A stretch of DNA of 64,000 nucleotides from Symbiodinium natans (GCA_905221605.1 CAJNDS010000380.1:626001-690000); one strand, 5' to 3'. Positions 8,968-20,063 are shown, counted from the stretch's first letter. The notes: generated from the sequence alone by a model not told the origin. Translations and numbers: made by a program.

Positions 8968-10977
8968 CTATAGGCTCAGGAGATTAAATCGCACAGGTGC
9001 AACCAGGGCTTCGAACTCAACGACGATAGGACTGGATCTCTCAACGGCAAAGCAAACGCGAACCACAGCACTCTTCTGAACCCCTATGGAAGCACCCGTG
9101 GCAGTCACACAATCTCTACCAACATGCTCACTCAGGCTCAGCACTTGCACATGCTGCAGTGTCTCCTCGCTGATCAGGTGCGTCGACGCTCCGGAGTCCA
9201 GCAACCACCAGTCCATGGCTTCAGAGCTGCTACCATGTGTCACATGCGGGGCTGCCATGCTCATGTCATGAAAATAAAATTCACTCAATCCATGCTCACC
9301 AAGCGTCGACGGGGCCTTCTCAAGCTCAACGGGGGTCTCTAGGCTTCCAAGCTGCGACGTTCCAAGCTCAACTGGGGCCTTCTCAAGCTCAACGGGGGTC
9401 TCTAGGCTTCCAAGCCGCGACGTTCCAAGCTCAACTGGGGCCTTCTCAAGCTCAACGGGGGTCTCTAGGCTTCCAAGCTGCGATGTTCCAAGCTCAACTG
9501 GGGCCTTCTCGAGCTCAACGGGGGTCTCTAGGCTTCCAAGCCGCGAGGTTCCAAGCTCGACTGTGGCCTCTGGACTCTCCAACAACCACGACCTTCCAAA
9601 GGCTTCCCAATCACCATCGCTCAAGCTCGACTCATTGTCGGAATCTCCCTGAGCGATATCAAAGAACTCGCAACCAACTGCCGCTGCAAACACGTGCGGG
9701 CCCTCCAAGGTCAAAGCCGCCAATTGCGGTTCGAGAAGCGTCGCTGCTGCCGCCACACCTTTGGCCGCTTTCTTAGGGCATCGGTTTGAATAGTGCCCCA
9801 ATTCATTGCAGTTGTAGCACTTCACGTTGGCACGCTTGTCGTGCTTTGGGTCACTACCAGAGCTACCACCGCCCCCTTTTCCAGGGTCTTGAGTAGCGTT
9901 CCCCTTTCCACCTTTCTCTCCCTTCTTGTCATGCTTGTCCTTTCCTGAGCGACCTTTGTCCTTTCCCTTGTCCTTCCCTTTGTCCTTTCCTTTATCTTTC
10001 CCCTTGTCCTTCCCCTTGTCCTTCCCCTTTCCATCGCCCTTGAAGTTCAGCGGATTCGCTATGTCGTTGTTGTTCCTGCGGTCGCGACCTCGCCCGGAAT
10101 CGGCGAAGGTAAGGATCTTGATGTTTGCGTCGTAGAACTTGATCGCAGTCTCAAGCTCACTCATAGAGTCAATCTTCGCATGCAACAAGATGTACCTCTT
10201 CACATCCGCATCAAGACCCTTCAACACAATCATGCTCTGATCCGCTTCACTCAACGCAAGGTCTGGGAACGCAGCAACAAGTCGACCATACTTTGCAAGC
10301 TCAACCTGCACGCTGCGGAACACTTCCAAAGGACGATCCTTCGTAGAGGCAGGGGGTTGGTATCTCAACATCTCTTCTCGCAAGGTCGAGGCTTCTATCC
10401 TCGAGCAAACCGACAGATCCTGACGCAAGCGCCTCAACGCCTCATAGCCTGCCGGAACACCAAGCTGTTCACGCTCAACTTGCTTCAAAATGTCAAGCCC
10501 ACGGGAAAAGTTCGCAAAGGACTGCCGAAGGTAAAGGAACACTCTGGTACTCCTGATGCTCTCTCCTTTCGCCAAGTCTTTGTTCAGGATTGGCTTGTCT
10601 TTCACGAAACAAGCCTGCACTTCCGACGGTATCCTATCATCAAACAAGGCAATCCATGGCAAAAACACTTCAACGTACTCAACCCATGCTTCGATCTCGG
10701 CACGCCGACCCTTGTTCATGCGTCCACCATCCAACATGGGCAACTTCGGCACATATGAGTCTGCCTTAGGATTCCTGATAGGAGCGCCGTTCCCATCATC
10801 AACCTCCATGGCATGGTCCACGCTGTCACTGATGCTACTCAAGCTACCAGCTCCTTTGCCTTTCTTCTCAGCATTTGTCCGGTCCTGGACCAGCTGCTGC
10901 ACCAGCGACATCATTTGAGATATCTGCTGCTGCTGCTGCACTGTCTGAACCAAAAGCTGGGACTGTCTGAACGGCAA
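8968..10977 (-). CDS. gag: Copia gag and aspartic protease
   Basis: 669 codons. A Gln-rich start is followed by a gag helical region (about residues 60-300). A Lys-Gly-Lys-Asp repeat tract lies near residues 320-350, and a CCHC zinc knuckle, CYNCNELGHYSNRC, near residue 395. A 21-residue tandem repeat then precedes the protease active site WLLDSGASTHLI near residue 590. The gag packages element RNA and the protease cuts the polyprotein (family knowledge). An ORF in another frame starts at 11146 and runs into this one, and its last part resembles a natural gag N terminus, so a frameshift near 10975 probably separates the true start from this one. The protease continues past the stop at 8968 in the frame of the next ORF, with motifs resembling the second half of the fold around 8880-8950. 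Confidence 0.85.
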   Translation of the reverse strand: MPFRQSQLLVQTVQQQQQISQMMSLVQQLVQDRTNAEKKGKGAGSLSSISDSVDHAMEVDDGNGAPIRNPKADSYVPKLPMLDGGRMNKGRRAEIEAWVEYVEVFLPWIALFDDRIPSEVQACFVKDKPILNKDLAKGESIRSTRVFLYLRQSFANFSRGLDILKQVEREQLGVPAGYEALRRLRQDLSVCSRIEASTLREEMLRYQPPASTKDRPLEVFRSVQVELAKYGRLVAAFPDLALSEADQSMIVLKGLDADVKRYILLHAKIDSMSELETAIKFYDANIKILTFADSGRGRDRRNNNDIANPLNFKGDGKGKDKGKDKGKDKGKDKGKDKGKDKGRSGKDKHDKKGEKGGKGNATQDPGKGGGGSSGSDPKHDKRANVKCYNCNELGHYSNRCPKKAAKGVAAAATLLEPQLAALTLEGPHVFAAAVGCEFFDIAQGDSDNESSLSDGDWEAFGRSWLLESPEATVELGTSRLGSLETPVELEKAPVELGTSQLGSLETPVELEKAPVELGTSRLGSLETPVELEKAPVELGTSQLGSLETPVELEKAPSTLGEHGLSEFYFHDMSMAAPHVTHGSSSEAMDWWLLDSGASTHLISEETLQHVQVLSLSEHVGRDCVTATGASIGVQKSAVVRVCFAVERSSPIVVEFEALVAPVRFNLLSL
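9310..9560 (-). repeat. 63-bp tandem repeat in copia gag
   Basis: About four in-frame copies of a 21-residue unit of the form VELGTS(R/Q)LGSLETP plus VELEKAP. Copies alternate R and Q at one position. The unit length keeps the frame open, so the array expanded while coding. Confidence 0.85.
9935..10035 (-). repeat. KGKD/DKGK short tandem repeat in gag
   Basis: A 12-bp unit (sense GGGAAGGACAAG) repeats and encodes alternating Lys-Gly-Lys-Asp just upstream of the zinc knuckle. It is a probable RNA-binding basic linker. Confidence 0.8.
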
Positions 10978-11146
10978 CGGGGTCCACTACTGCAGGCGGT
11001 GCACCAAACCTGGTGGTGACATGGGTGAAGCCATTGCCGGTATGGGGGTGCCCATAGCAGTCGGAGAACCAACCACCGGGCTTCCTGTGGGATGCACTGC
11101 ACCCGACAAGTTCAACATCGGGCTGAAAGCACTCCACTACCGACAA
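10868..11146 (-). CDS. Probable true N terminus of copia gag (other frame)
   Basis: This ORF of 92 codons starts MSVVECFQPDVELVG at 11146. It reaches the Gln-rich start of the main gag ORF around 10975, where the reading appears to switch frame. Beyond that point it becomes low-complexity Ala-rich shadow. I infer that the first about 57 codons are gag and that a single-base indel separates them from the main ORF. Confidence 0.4.
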   Translation of the reverse strand: MSVVECFQPDVELVGCSASHRKPGGWFSDCYGHPHTGNGFTHVTTRFGAPPAVVDPVAVQTVPAFGSDSAAAAADISNDVAGAAAGPGPDKC

Positions 11147-11159
11147 CGGCGTTCCTTGG

Positions 11160-12500
11160 TGGTTATCCAGGAAGAAGTTTCATCGAAGAGCGAAATGAGA
11201 GACAAAGAAGAAGAAGTAAAGAAAAGAAGGAATGGCTGAAGAGCATTCCGAAGTGATGGAGCAGCGAGTTGAAGAGCTTGCGATGAGGCAAGGAATGGCT
11301 CGAAGGGAGAATTTGATCCAGGAGAATGCTTCTGAGGAAAAGAAAAAGGAGAATGCCCCTGAGGAAGAGAAAGAGAAGAATGCTCCTGAAGAAAAGAAAG
11401 AAGGAGAATGCTTCGAAGGATGAAGAGATGCAGGAGGAGAGTGAAAAAGAGAACAAGACCGACGATGAGTCCTCCTCAAGTTCGTCTGAAGAGGCTGAAG
11501 AGCCTAAGACCTCGAAGGCGAAGGAGCCAAAAGAGGCCGGAAAGCCGAATAAACAAGGAGAAGACGATGGGAGATACGTCATCCCATCAGAGGAAGGCCC
11601 ATGGGCAACGATTGTAACCTCAATCAAACTGGACGAAAAGGGAGCAAAGTTGCTCGAAGAGACAGGGATCGATGGCGACGCCCTGAATGTTTAAGGAGTT
11701 CAAGGAGACGATGGAAAGTCCAGTAGTAAAGATCCCAACGGGATATGCAAGGGTGCGACAATGGTTGGCGCTCTGAAAGAGCAAGAACAAGATGAGAAGG
11801 ACTCTGACGAGCTGATGTACGAAGATGTCGTCACCGCAGAGGAAGAGATGAAAGATGCCGAACGGGCATATGGCGACAAGTATCGTGAAGTTGAGAATGC
11901 TAGAAGAGTGCAAGGGTCTCAAGGCCAAGTGGCAAGAGAAGAAGAAAGAAGCTGAAAGACAGTTGGCCGAGTGCAATGAGTTCAAGCATTCAAGGCAAAT
12001 GAGCGTGGTAAGGATGCTTGCAGAGACGAGAAGACGTGATGAAGTTTGGTGGACGAGACCAGACTGCGGCGGACGTCTTCGAAGAAAGACCAAGAGTTTT
12101 CTTACTTGAGCGAATGCGAAAAAGGAAAATGGCCGAAGGAAGAGTCAATGGCTCAGAACTACAAGTGAAGACGAAGGCAATGCCAAAACGCAAGGTAGTG
12201 CCGGAAGTCGTGGCAGTTGATGATGTCAGGACGATGCAAAGTCGCAAGTGTCATCCAGAAGCAAGAAGCAGAAAAAGAGGGAGTCAGAGACCAAGAGTTG
12301 TTCCAAAGAACCCCACAAGTCAGCCAGAAGCTGGAGCCAGCGAATACCCCAAGGGCCGTATGTGCCCTCTGCGTAGAAAGCAAAAGCCGAGATGTTTTTG
12401 CACGATAGGCAAGGCCGCGAATGACCAATACTTGAGGGTCAAACAGAAGAGCTGACCAGGACACGTGGGAAGCGTCGCCAAAGCGCAGTTCCATTCCAAT
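11160..12500 (+). pseudogene. Lys/Glu-rich gag-like stretch of a retroelement
   Basis: The plus strand is purine-rich and translates in shifting frames to low-complexity Lys/Glu/Ser protein. Examples are EEKKKENAPEEEKEKNAPEE at about 11330-11400, then a run with SSSSSSEEAEE at about 11470. Reading moves among ORFs 11232-11423, 11326-11694, 11761-11955 and 12018-12455, suggesting several indels. Composition resembles the stretch at 18.4-18.9 kb. It is probably the decayed gag-like region of the element whose recombinase follows. Confidence 0.4.
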
Positions 12501-12588
12501 GCATCCAAAGGAAGCGGCATGGCTTCAGAACGATCTGAGGATGGCTGAGCGGACAAAGCTCTGAACAGGCCAACGCAGCGCCTTCAGG

Positions 12589-13386
12589 GTGTTGAGCAGA
12601 AAAACCAAAGCAATCTGTTTCCGGTCCAGAGAAAAGTCATTTTGCCCCGCGTCATATGCATCGGCGCGTTGTCTGCGCTCAGCCTTGAACATGTGGGGTC
12701 GCTCAGGGTACGATGCGTTTCGCAATTTCACTTTACATTCTTGCAAGGCGACAGTATTGTTCTGGTGCTCGCAGCTTGGCCTTGGCGACATGGCACGCCG
12801 TGAGCAGGGACATCACCGCACCACCTCAGTCACTCTTTACGGTCGAGATGACACGCACGCGGCCCTAGCTCTTCAGACCTCGATCCTTGGCAAGATTCGC
12901 ATTGGCGCTTTTCGTCCCAGCATTTTCCAACACCGCGGAGCCCAGTCACCGATGGCAGAGCCGCAGCTTTTGGTTAGGGGAGGTCTTGCGACTTCTGGAC
13001 TTGATGTCCCCCGTCGCTTTCGGGGAGGTTCCTCTGAGCATAGTGTGGACCCTCTGACAGCAGCAGCTCTTCCTTTGGTACCCAGCCAGTCAACGACAGC
13101 GTCTAGTCAAACATTGTGGCAGGCCGCATTTGCACCTTTGGGGAAGTCGCCAGATCTACATCCTGGCATTTTCTTGGCTTCAGCTAAGACCGTACATAGA
13201 GTGGTCGACTGCGACGTTGCTGTGTCGCAAGCATGCTGGCAGGGAAGGGCGCTTAAGACGGCTTGTGGTGCGGTCGTTCGTAATGAATGGACAATACTTT
13301 TTGAGCTTAAGGCACAGGACGCTTCTGGGGCACGCCGTGCGCCTTGCAAACGGCCCTCCTGTTTTGGCAGTGGCCTCTGCCTTTGA
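12589..13386 (+). mobile_element. DIRS-like tyrosine recombinase, C-terminal fragment
   Basis: Residues about 45-110 show the tyrosine recombinase C-terminal pattern: FTLHSCKATVLFWCSQLGL, then REQGHHRTTSVTLYGRDD. The Lys in the beta-hairpin position, His and following Tyr fit the DIRS/Ngaro type recombinase that closes circular retroelement DNA. The N-terminal half with the first catalytic Arg is missing upstream. The tail beyond about residue 130 is not recognisable. Fragment of a dead element. Confidence 0.7.
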
Positions 13387-13722
13387 CCTCAGATCATCTT
13401 TTTGCGGCGAATACCAGTGAAAGGATCTCGATTTCGGTTAGTCTTGCATCACTTTGCTTTCGAGCTTTGTTTGCTTTGCATTTTTAGTCGGTGCTTGGAT
13501 CGGAACTTCAGTGCTTACTCGCTTCACATCGGCCCAGCTTTTGGCTCTTACCTCCTGGGGGGTGGATCGGGATTGCAGAGCTTTGTCCCTTGGCCTCGCA
13601 CTCAGAGATTCTGAACTGCAGGTGAGCCGTGTGCAAAAACTACACAGCTGTTCAGTGCTTCGCTTTCGCACTCAGATACTGACATTTTCCTGGGCCTGGC
13701 AGAGGCTGATGTCAACAAGGCA

Positions 13723-14469
13723 GTGGCCTGGCTGGAAGACGCGCGCCACATGCCGGCGTCCAGTGGTTTTTCGCCAACGCAATGGCTGTGGCATTGGCTT
13801 TCCGCTACGCCAGCCTTTGCGCCTGTAACGGAAGCTGCGGAAAAGATGGACACCGTCTTTGGCTTTAGCTCTGGCGATTGGGCTTTTCATTGGGTCGAAG
13901 AGATGGAAAGAGCTACCCTGAACCCGGGTTCAGCAGCTTCCCAGGCCACGCCGGCGCAGACTGCTTTGGACAGCAAGTGGCCGCATTTTCCTAATGGCCA
14001 CCGCTCCCTGGAATTGGCACCGGCAGACCTTCTCCGTGCACATGCGTGGTTGGAAGAGGCCGCTTCTTTCAATGGTGCCGGTGGCTGGGAAGAAGACGAT
14101 TGGCTTCGCTATTGGATGGAGCAGGATCCAGCCTTTGAGACTTTGCTTCAGCGCGCTAGGGAGGCTGACCATGGCTGGAATATTGGTCAATGGCTTTGGC
14201 TTTGGGTGTCGCAAGCTGACCGACCTCAGCCACCGCCGGCGCCTCCTTTGGGCACCGCGCCGCCTTTGGCTACCGGCATTGGGCCGGACGCTTTCCCGCT
14301 CAGCCAGCACAATGAGACGGTAATCGTCCGGCAGATTTACTGCCGTTCCACATGTCAAGACTGCGGGGCTGGCCATTGCGGGGTCGTGCTTACACGCGAA
14401 GACTTGCCTCATCGGCACCGCTGTGGCATTTGTTACAAAGCCTTTAGAAGGGCACAAGGGCAACCCTGA
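13723..14469 (+). CDS. Trp-rich gag-like ORF with Cys/His cluster
   Basis: 248 codons. A degenerate repeat of about 40-60 residues recurs three to four times, each with a helix rich in Trp, such as FSPTQWLWHWLS, SSGDWAFHWVEE, EEDDWLRYWMEQ and NIGQWLWLWVS. The C terminus carries CRSTCQDCGAGHCG and HRHRCGICYKAF, a zinc-binding-like Cys/His cluster. It lies just upstream of an RT-RNase H on the same strand, where gag would be. I infer a capsid-like role; no named family. Confidence 0.55.
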   Translation: MAWLEDARHMPASSGFSPTQWLWHWLSATPAFAPVTEAAEKMDTVFGFSSGDWAFHWVEEMERATLNPGSAASQATPAQTALDSKWPHFPNGHRSLELAPADLLRAHAWLEEAASFNGAGGWEEDDWLRYWMEQDPAFETLLQRAREADHGWNIGQWLWLWVSQADRPQPPPAPPLGTAPPLATGIGPDAFPLSQHNETVIVRQIYCRSTCQDCGAGHCGVVLTREDLPHRHRCGICYKAFRRAQGQP

Positions 14470-14879
14470 GAAAGCCTTTACTTCAGCATTTGGCCTTCGT
14501 TTTGCCCCCCTCTTCCTTGGCTTTGCCCTTTTAGAGGTGCACAGTGCATAGAGCATTGCTGGCTTTGTTTCGCCGCATTTTCCCTCAGTAAGCTTTAGGC
14601 TGCTCGAGGGCGTCTGGCATCGGAGCTTTTGTGCGGCTTCGGAGCTTCTTTCAATTAGGTTGCCGTTGTGTACTTTCCCTCATACTTGCTCTCGCGCCCA
14701 GGTCTGGCTGTGGACGCTCCACACATTCTTCCAGGCGCACCTCTCAGAGTGTTTCGTCTTTTCCTTGGCCCAGCTTTTTGGCTTTGCACTGGCTTTGCGG
14801 CTTCTTCTGTGCGTCAAGCGCTTTTTTTTCTCTGTTTTCTTCCGCTTTTGCTTTTTCACTTTGGCCGACACAGGTTCTA

Positions 14880-17659
14880 TGGCCGACCCAGGGAGCGACA
14901 ATGGGCGAGGCCTTCTCGTGCAGCCGACTCCCTCAGACAAGCTCTCAGTTCTTTGGGAATCTTTGAACCTTGATTTCCCGGAAAAGGTTGACTCTCATTC
15001 GGAGTTGAACCGCACCATTCGCAATTTTGGGTTCTTGGCTACTCCTTTGAGCAGTTGGATCAGTGGTTGGAGTCACACGGTCTCCTGGACTCTGGCTCCG
15101 GGACACATGCGGACCTTCGGTGTCTTTGGCACCGCTGCCCCTCCGTGCAGGGAGTACTCTCGCCTGAAACTCCTTCCTGGAGGCCCAAAGGCACTTCGGA
15201 CTCCTGCATTCCTGAATGGCCTTCCCGGTTTGTCGGCATCGCAGGCTCTTAGGGTCCAGGAGAGCCACCTTATCTTTGTGCGTTGCGTTCAGCTGCTGCA
15301 TGTCAGCTTCTCTTGCGGCGCGCAAGTGTCGCTTGAACAGCCCCCCAACAGCATGGCCTGGATGGAGCCGATTGCGACTAATTTCTTGGCAGCCATCAGT
15401 GCGGATCTGGTCCATGTGGCCGCTTGCTCCGTCGATCTCGACATGCACAAAGCCTGGCTTTTCGCCACGTCATTTAGGGCTTCTCAGGCTTTTGCCTCTA
15501 CATGTCCAGTACGGCCCTTTCTTTCGCCTCGGTACCTTTGCTTTCCAAGCCCAAGGCCCTTTACGAGGCTCCCGTGGCCTCGCAGGATGGGGCCGGCATC
15601 CTCTCCACGCCAGACTGGAGCGCTCCACCCTCGGGAGCCACAGACGTGTTTGCGCACCTTAGGCCTAAGCTACTGGCCTTTCTTCTTCAGGGTCGTTTCC
15701 CACAGCGTTTGCGCACTTTGGTTTTGGGGGGATCCGCGGAACCCCTTTTCTCCAGCTCTGAGATAGACGCTCTGCGTTGCATCTTCCAGGACTGGCTCTC
15801 CGAGCATTTCCCTGGCATTTCTGTCTCCTGGGAAATCTCCGCAGGGCAACCATACTGCCTCCAGGCGCTGGCAGCGGTCTCACGTATCTGCCAAGATCGA
15901 GACTTATCCTTGTTCACCTGTCTGGAACAGGGAGTGCCTACTGGCTTTGACGGGGACATTCCGTTGTCCAATGTCTTCCTGCCACAAGGAGGGGGCCATC
16001 CTTTCGAGCAATCACTTGGCATTTGTCATGGTAATTGGTCCAGCGCTGAAGCGGATCTTCCAACCCTGCATGCCTTAGTGGAAGAGGAGATCTCCAATGG
16101 CTGGTTCTTGGAGCTAGATTCTTTGGAAGCGGCTCAAGAGCGTTTTGGCGACAAGCTGGCCATTGGAAAGATGTCTATCGTCAAAGCTGAAGGCAAAAAG
16201 CCCCGTCTTGTGGTTGATTCCACTGTCTGTGGCACTAATCCGTCTTGCTCGATCCCAGAAACGTACACACTCCCGGGCATTGACGATGTTAGGGATTCTT
16301 TCCCTTTGCGTTGTCACTCTGGTTGGAGCGAACTTCTCGGCCCTCTGGTTCCAGCGACTGGGAAGCTTTTTCCTTCGCACTCTACACCTTTGGACCTGGC
16401 TCCGACACGCCCTGTTGGGCTACGTGGACGATTTTATCCTGTTTCAGGACCAGGAGGTCATTGGCCTTACAGCGTGCATGACATTGGCTTTTTGTGCTTT
16501 GTTCAACATACCCCTGTCCAATGCCAAGTTACAGCTTGGCAGCTGTATCCACTGGATAGGCTGGCATTTTTCTTTCGGCTCTGGCACTTTCTCCATTCCG
16601 ATTGAGAAAGTCCAGAAGCTAAAGCGCTTGCTGCAGGAAGCCTTACAAGGTCGCCATGTTTCAAAACGGACCCTGGACAAGGTCACCGGGTTGCTGCAGT
16701 GGTTTTGCAAGCTGTACAAGCATTTTAAGCCCTGGTTGCAAACCCTGTACGCTGATGCGAACCGTCCATTGGCCACCAACTACAGCATTGACCCTGGCGA
16801 TTGGCCCGGCCTGGCCATTTGCGTTAACGAGGGTCTTGTCTTCACTTCCACGCCGCCGGGAACGAGCATTCCGACAGGCGCTAAGCTCATTGAAGCCAGG
16901 CACTTGGCCCTGCAGTCTAAGAAAGACCTTGCCAAAATTCCCACCTCCAAGCGCATTTGGATGAGAGTGACGGACCCCTCCACCACTCGCCGCAAGCTTT
17001 CAGTTTCCAGCCGTGAGAGCCTTCAGTTCTGGCTTAAGTGGTGCGAGGTTCCACCCCTTTTCTTTCCTTTGCAGAAACCTGCGGACGTTCCCATTGTCTG
17101 CGCTTCTGCCGACGCCCGCGCGGATGGGGACCTTGTCGGGATAGGGGGTTTTATCGAATGGCCTTCACGCCAAATTTCGTGGTTCAGCCAGTCATGGCGT
17201 GTCCCAGACCTTTCTTCACTGGGTGTGCCTTTGCAGGTGCCAGCTCACCAGGACATCACATGTTACGAGACATTGGCACAGCTTGGCCTCATTCTTTGTC
17301 TCCATTCCGTGGTGCCCTTGGCACGCTGGACAGTCCGTCTCCGCACTTTGTCCGACAACACAGGCGCAGAGGCAGGCATCAATAAGCTCTACAGCTCGGC
17401 TTTTCCTTTGTCGGTGTTTCTGAAACGCCTGTCCATGTTGGCGTGCATGACTGGCATTGAGCTTGACGTCTTCCACGTACCCAGTGAAAAGAATGACGAT
17501 GCGGATTTGCTCTCCCGCTGGAGTGATGAGTCCCAGCCCCTGCCTGCCAAGTTTCTTCCGGACTTTCGTGTGGACTGCAGCCTGGCACGCATCTGGCACT
17601 TTCGTTCCGATGTGCGTCTTTGGCCTCCAGATGCCAAGCTCAAATGGCAGCCGCCATAA
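14880..17659 (+). mobile_element. DIRS-like RT-RNase H polyprotein, broken
   Basis: The reading begins near MADPGSDNGRG (14880). It passes through at least three frames: ORFs 14660-15766, 15502-16605 and 16145-17659, with another switch near 15035. The RT fingers block is KMSIVKAEGKKPRLVVDS (about 16170). The motif B-like block is GANFSALWFQRLGSF and the catalytic motif YVDDFILF (about 16420-16445). Motif A, which should lie between DDVRDSF and motif B, is absent. RNase H follows with ASADARADGDLVGIGG, TCYETLAQ, LSDNTGAEAG and DADLLSRW, typical of DIRS elements. The frame closes at 17659. Non-functional copy. Confidence 0.75.
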
Positions 17660-17759
17660 TCACTTTCCTGAGCTTTCCTGTGAGAGCCTGGCATAGTCTG
17701 CGCTCACTTAGAAATGGGGTAGGTAGGCCCGGCGAGCTTTGACTTTGCCAGTTTGGAAG

Positions 17760-17939
17760 TTGGTCCTTTACGCTCAGATTTGCTACGCATCGTCTGCTTT
17801 GCATTCTGCTTTGAACTCTGAGCGGCATTTCCGGCAAAGTCAAAAAGTGGGAGAGCTCGTGGTGCAGTGCTCGCTTAGGCTTAGGATTCCTTGTAGGCCT
17901 TTGTTAGCTTTGGTAGTGTGGCTTGAACTTGCAGCGAAC
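17760..17939 (+). repeat. Direct repeat X, copy 1 (180 bp)
   Basis: Nearly identical to 18238-18417; one substitution (gctttgg against gccttgg) was noticed. It begins ttggtcctttacgctc and ends gcagcgaac. It lies 100 bp downstream of the RNase H stop, as expected for a terminal or split repeat of a DIRS-like element. Confidence 0.95.
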
Positions 17940-18237
17940 GGGTCATGTGTTTACTCATAGCTGCTTGCTGTTTGAGAAAGATCACCGTACTTTGTCATTT
18001 TGGTTCAAGCCACACATCAAATCAGTACAATGCTGGCTAGCTTTACTTTTGACCCACCCACCACTCCCTCTTTGAAGGCACGTTCCTTCTCTGTTGGGGC
18101 AGGTCGGACCTCCATACAGCCAGGAACTTATATCGTCTCACTCAGTTTCACAAGATGCGAAGTGATATTCTCCTTTGTATTCATTTGGCTTTTATGCTTC
18201 TGACTTGGTACGCTCATCTACTTTACGTTATACTTGC

Positions 18238-18417
18238 TTGGTCCTTTACGCTCAGATTTGCTACGCATCGTCTGCTTTGCATTCTGCTTTGAACTCTGAG
18301 CGGCATTTCCGGCAAAGTCAAAAAGTGGGAGAGCTCGTGGTGCAGTGCTCGCTTAGGCTTAGGATTCCTTGTAGGCCTTTGTTAGCCTTGGTAGTGTGGC
18401 TTGAACTTGCAGCGAAC
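18238..18417 (+). repeat. Direct repeat X, copy 2 (180 bp)
   Basis: Second copy, offset 478 bp from the first. Directly after it the Lys/Glu-rich gag-like stretch of the next element starts, so this copy may be the left end of that element. Confidence 0.95.
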
Positions 18418-18903
18418 AGGAAAAGGCAGGAGCACTGGAAGTCAATGAAGAACTCCAGAGGATGGTAGATATGAGCAAGAGGCCTGCCGAGCCAAAAGGA
18501 ATGCCACCGAATCCCCAATGGGGTATGGAGAAGCTCAAGGAGAGTAAGAAGCGAAAGGAGCCGGAGACGCAAGGACCAACTGTCGAAGAAGTAGAAGATG
18601 ACGATGATGCCGGAAAGAAAGAAGACGAGATGGTCGACATCGCATCAAAGGATCCAGCGGGATTTCCAAAGGAAGAGCTCGAGGAAGCGAAAAAGCGTGA
18701 AGAAGGCCATGGAGGCAAAGGCCAAGGCATCGAAGAAGCGAGGATCAAAGGATCCTAAGAAGAAGTCGGAGAAGAAGGAGAAAAAGGAGAAGAAGGAGAA
18801 AGGACCAAAGGGCGAGAAGAAGACCAAGAAAGAGAAAAAGGAGAAAAGGTCCAAGAAGAAGGACGAAGCCCAAGGGGCTGGCATCAATGCCGAGGACCTG
18901 TGA
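18418..18903 (+). pseudogene. Lys/Glu-rich gag-like stretch
   Basis: Two overlapping frames (18462-18758 and 18598-18903) together give one basic/acidic low-complexity protein: MSKRPAEPKGMPPNP, then DDDDAGKKEDE, then KKEKKEKKEKGPKGEKK, ending GINAEDL. A single indel near 18700 separates the frames. Same type as 11.2-12.5 kb. Confidence 0.45.
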
Positions 18904-19403
18904 AAAAGGTCAAAGCGTGACAATTGGCCAATGGGTCATGAATGCTGAGAATCCAAGGGATTCATCCGTGAGGGCGAAGAGCCCAGTGAAGCCAGTAGGC
19001 TGGAGCTGAAATGCTCAGGAGTTTCACAAACGACCCGTTTCACCAAGTCAATGGCAATTTGGAAAGCAAAGAGACAATGCAGAAGCCGCTTGAGAGAAAG
19101 GCGTGCAGTGGTCTCGTGAGCTCAAAGGAGCATGGGAGAAAAGTGAGAAGGTGTTTGAAAGTCGTTTCACCCAACGAGTTTCAAAGAGGGCGTAACAAAG
19201 AGTTCACTTTCCTGCCCTACATGTTTCACGCCGTGATGTATAGGCTCAAAGTGCACCCCTCGTGAAAGTCGCGAGTGAGAGAAAAAGAGTGCGGAGAACC
19301 TGTGTTCTAGAAAGGTTGATTTTAGCCTTTAAACTTTTACTCTCGCAGACGCATCTCCGAGACGAGCAAAGAAACGCTCCAGTTCTTCGAGTACGTCAGC
19401 TCA

Positions 19404-20063
19404 GTGGAATGGCAATTGGCACCGGTGGAATCTGCCGCAGATGCATTCGGCCAAGCTTCCGCTTGCGGCATTGGTGGTTGGCTGCGCTTCCTTAATGGCC
19501 GCCTGATGTGGTTTTCTCAGGCTTTTACAGTCCAGGACTTCACACGGCTCGGCCTGCCCATGCAAGCGGACGCAAACCTGGACATATCCTCCTACGAAAC
19601 GCTGGCTCAGTGCTTTGTTCTTTTGTGCTTCTGGAAGCGTATGGGTGGTAGCCGCTTGGGCCTGAAACTTCTTGCTTTAATTGATAATAGTGGAGCCGAA
19701 TCTGTGTGTAACAAACTGTACACCTCCAAAGTTCCACTTAATCTTTTTGTGTGGAAGCTGTCTATGTGGAGCGCGATCACCGGCATCACGTTGGATTGCA
19801 GCCACCTGGCCGGGGAAAAGAATGTCGAGGCCGACCTGCTTTCGCGATGGGATGGCACGACAGTTCTCCCACCTCAGTTCAAGGCTGAGAACCGCTTTCA
19901 AGTTTCTCTTCAGGAGTTCTGGCAGATGCAATTCAGTGTTTCTCTTTTTCCCGCAGACAAGCGTCTGCTGTGGCAGCTCCCAGCTGTACACATGGTGGGC
20001 CCGTCCAATAGGGGCTCCCATGTTCGTAGACATCGCCGTCACCTCACTTTCTGTCCTGGGTAA
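19404..20063 (+). mobile_element. Second DIRS-like RNase H fragment
   Basis: Same fold and order as the RNase H at 17.1-17.55 kb but clearly diverged: ACGIGGWLRF, SSYETLAQCFVL, LIDNSGAESVCNKLY, HLAGEKNVEADLLSRW. The RT that should precede it is missing; 18.9-19.4 kb holds no recognisable RT block. It belongs to a different copy or subfamily and is followed by its own repeat pair. Confidence 0.75.

Larger units (their letters stand above)
4606..11146 (-). mobile_element. Ty1/copia LTR retrotransposon, decayed
   Basis: Reading from right to left the order is gag with CCHC knuckle, protease, integrase, reverse transcriptase, RNase H. Integrase before RT is the order of Ty1/copia (Pseudoviridae) elements. 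The coding is split over three ORFs with frame changes near 8960, 7900-8860 and 5650. I could not find LTRs by eye; if the giant ORF belongs to the element, the 3' LTR would lie outside the window. The element sits antisense to the neighbouring DIRS-like remains. Confidence 0.85.

Noticed and set aside
11163-11627. Minus-strand Ser/Phe/Leu-rich ORF
   Set aside because: Shadow of the Lys/Glu-rich plus-strand stretch; FFL and SSS runs are the complement of GAA/AAG runs.
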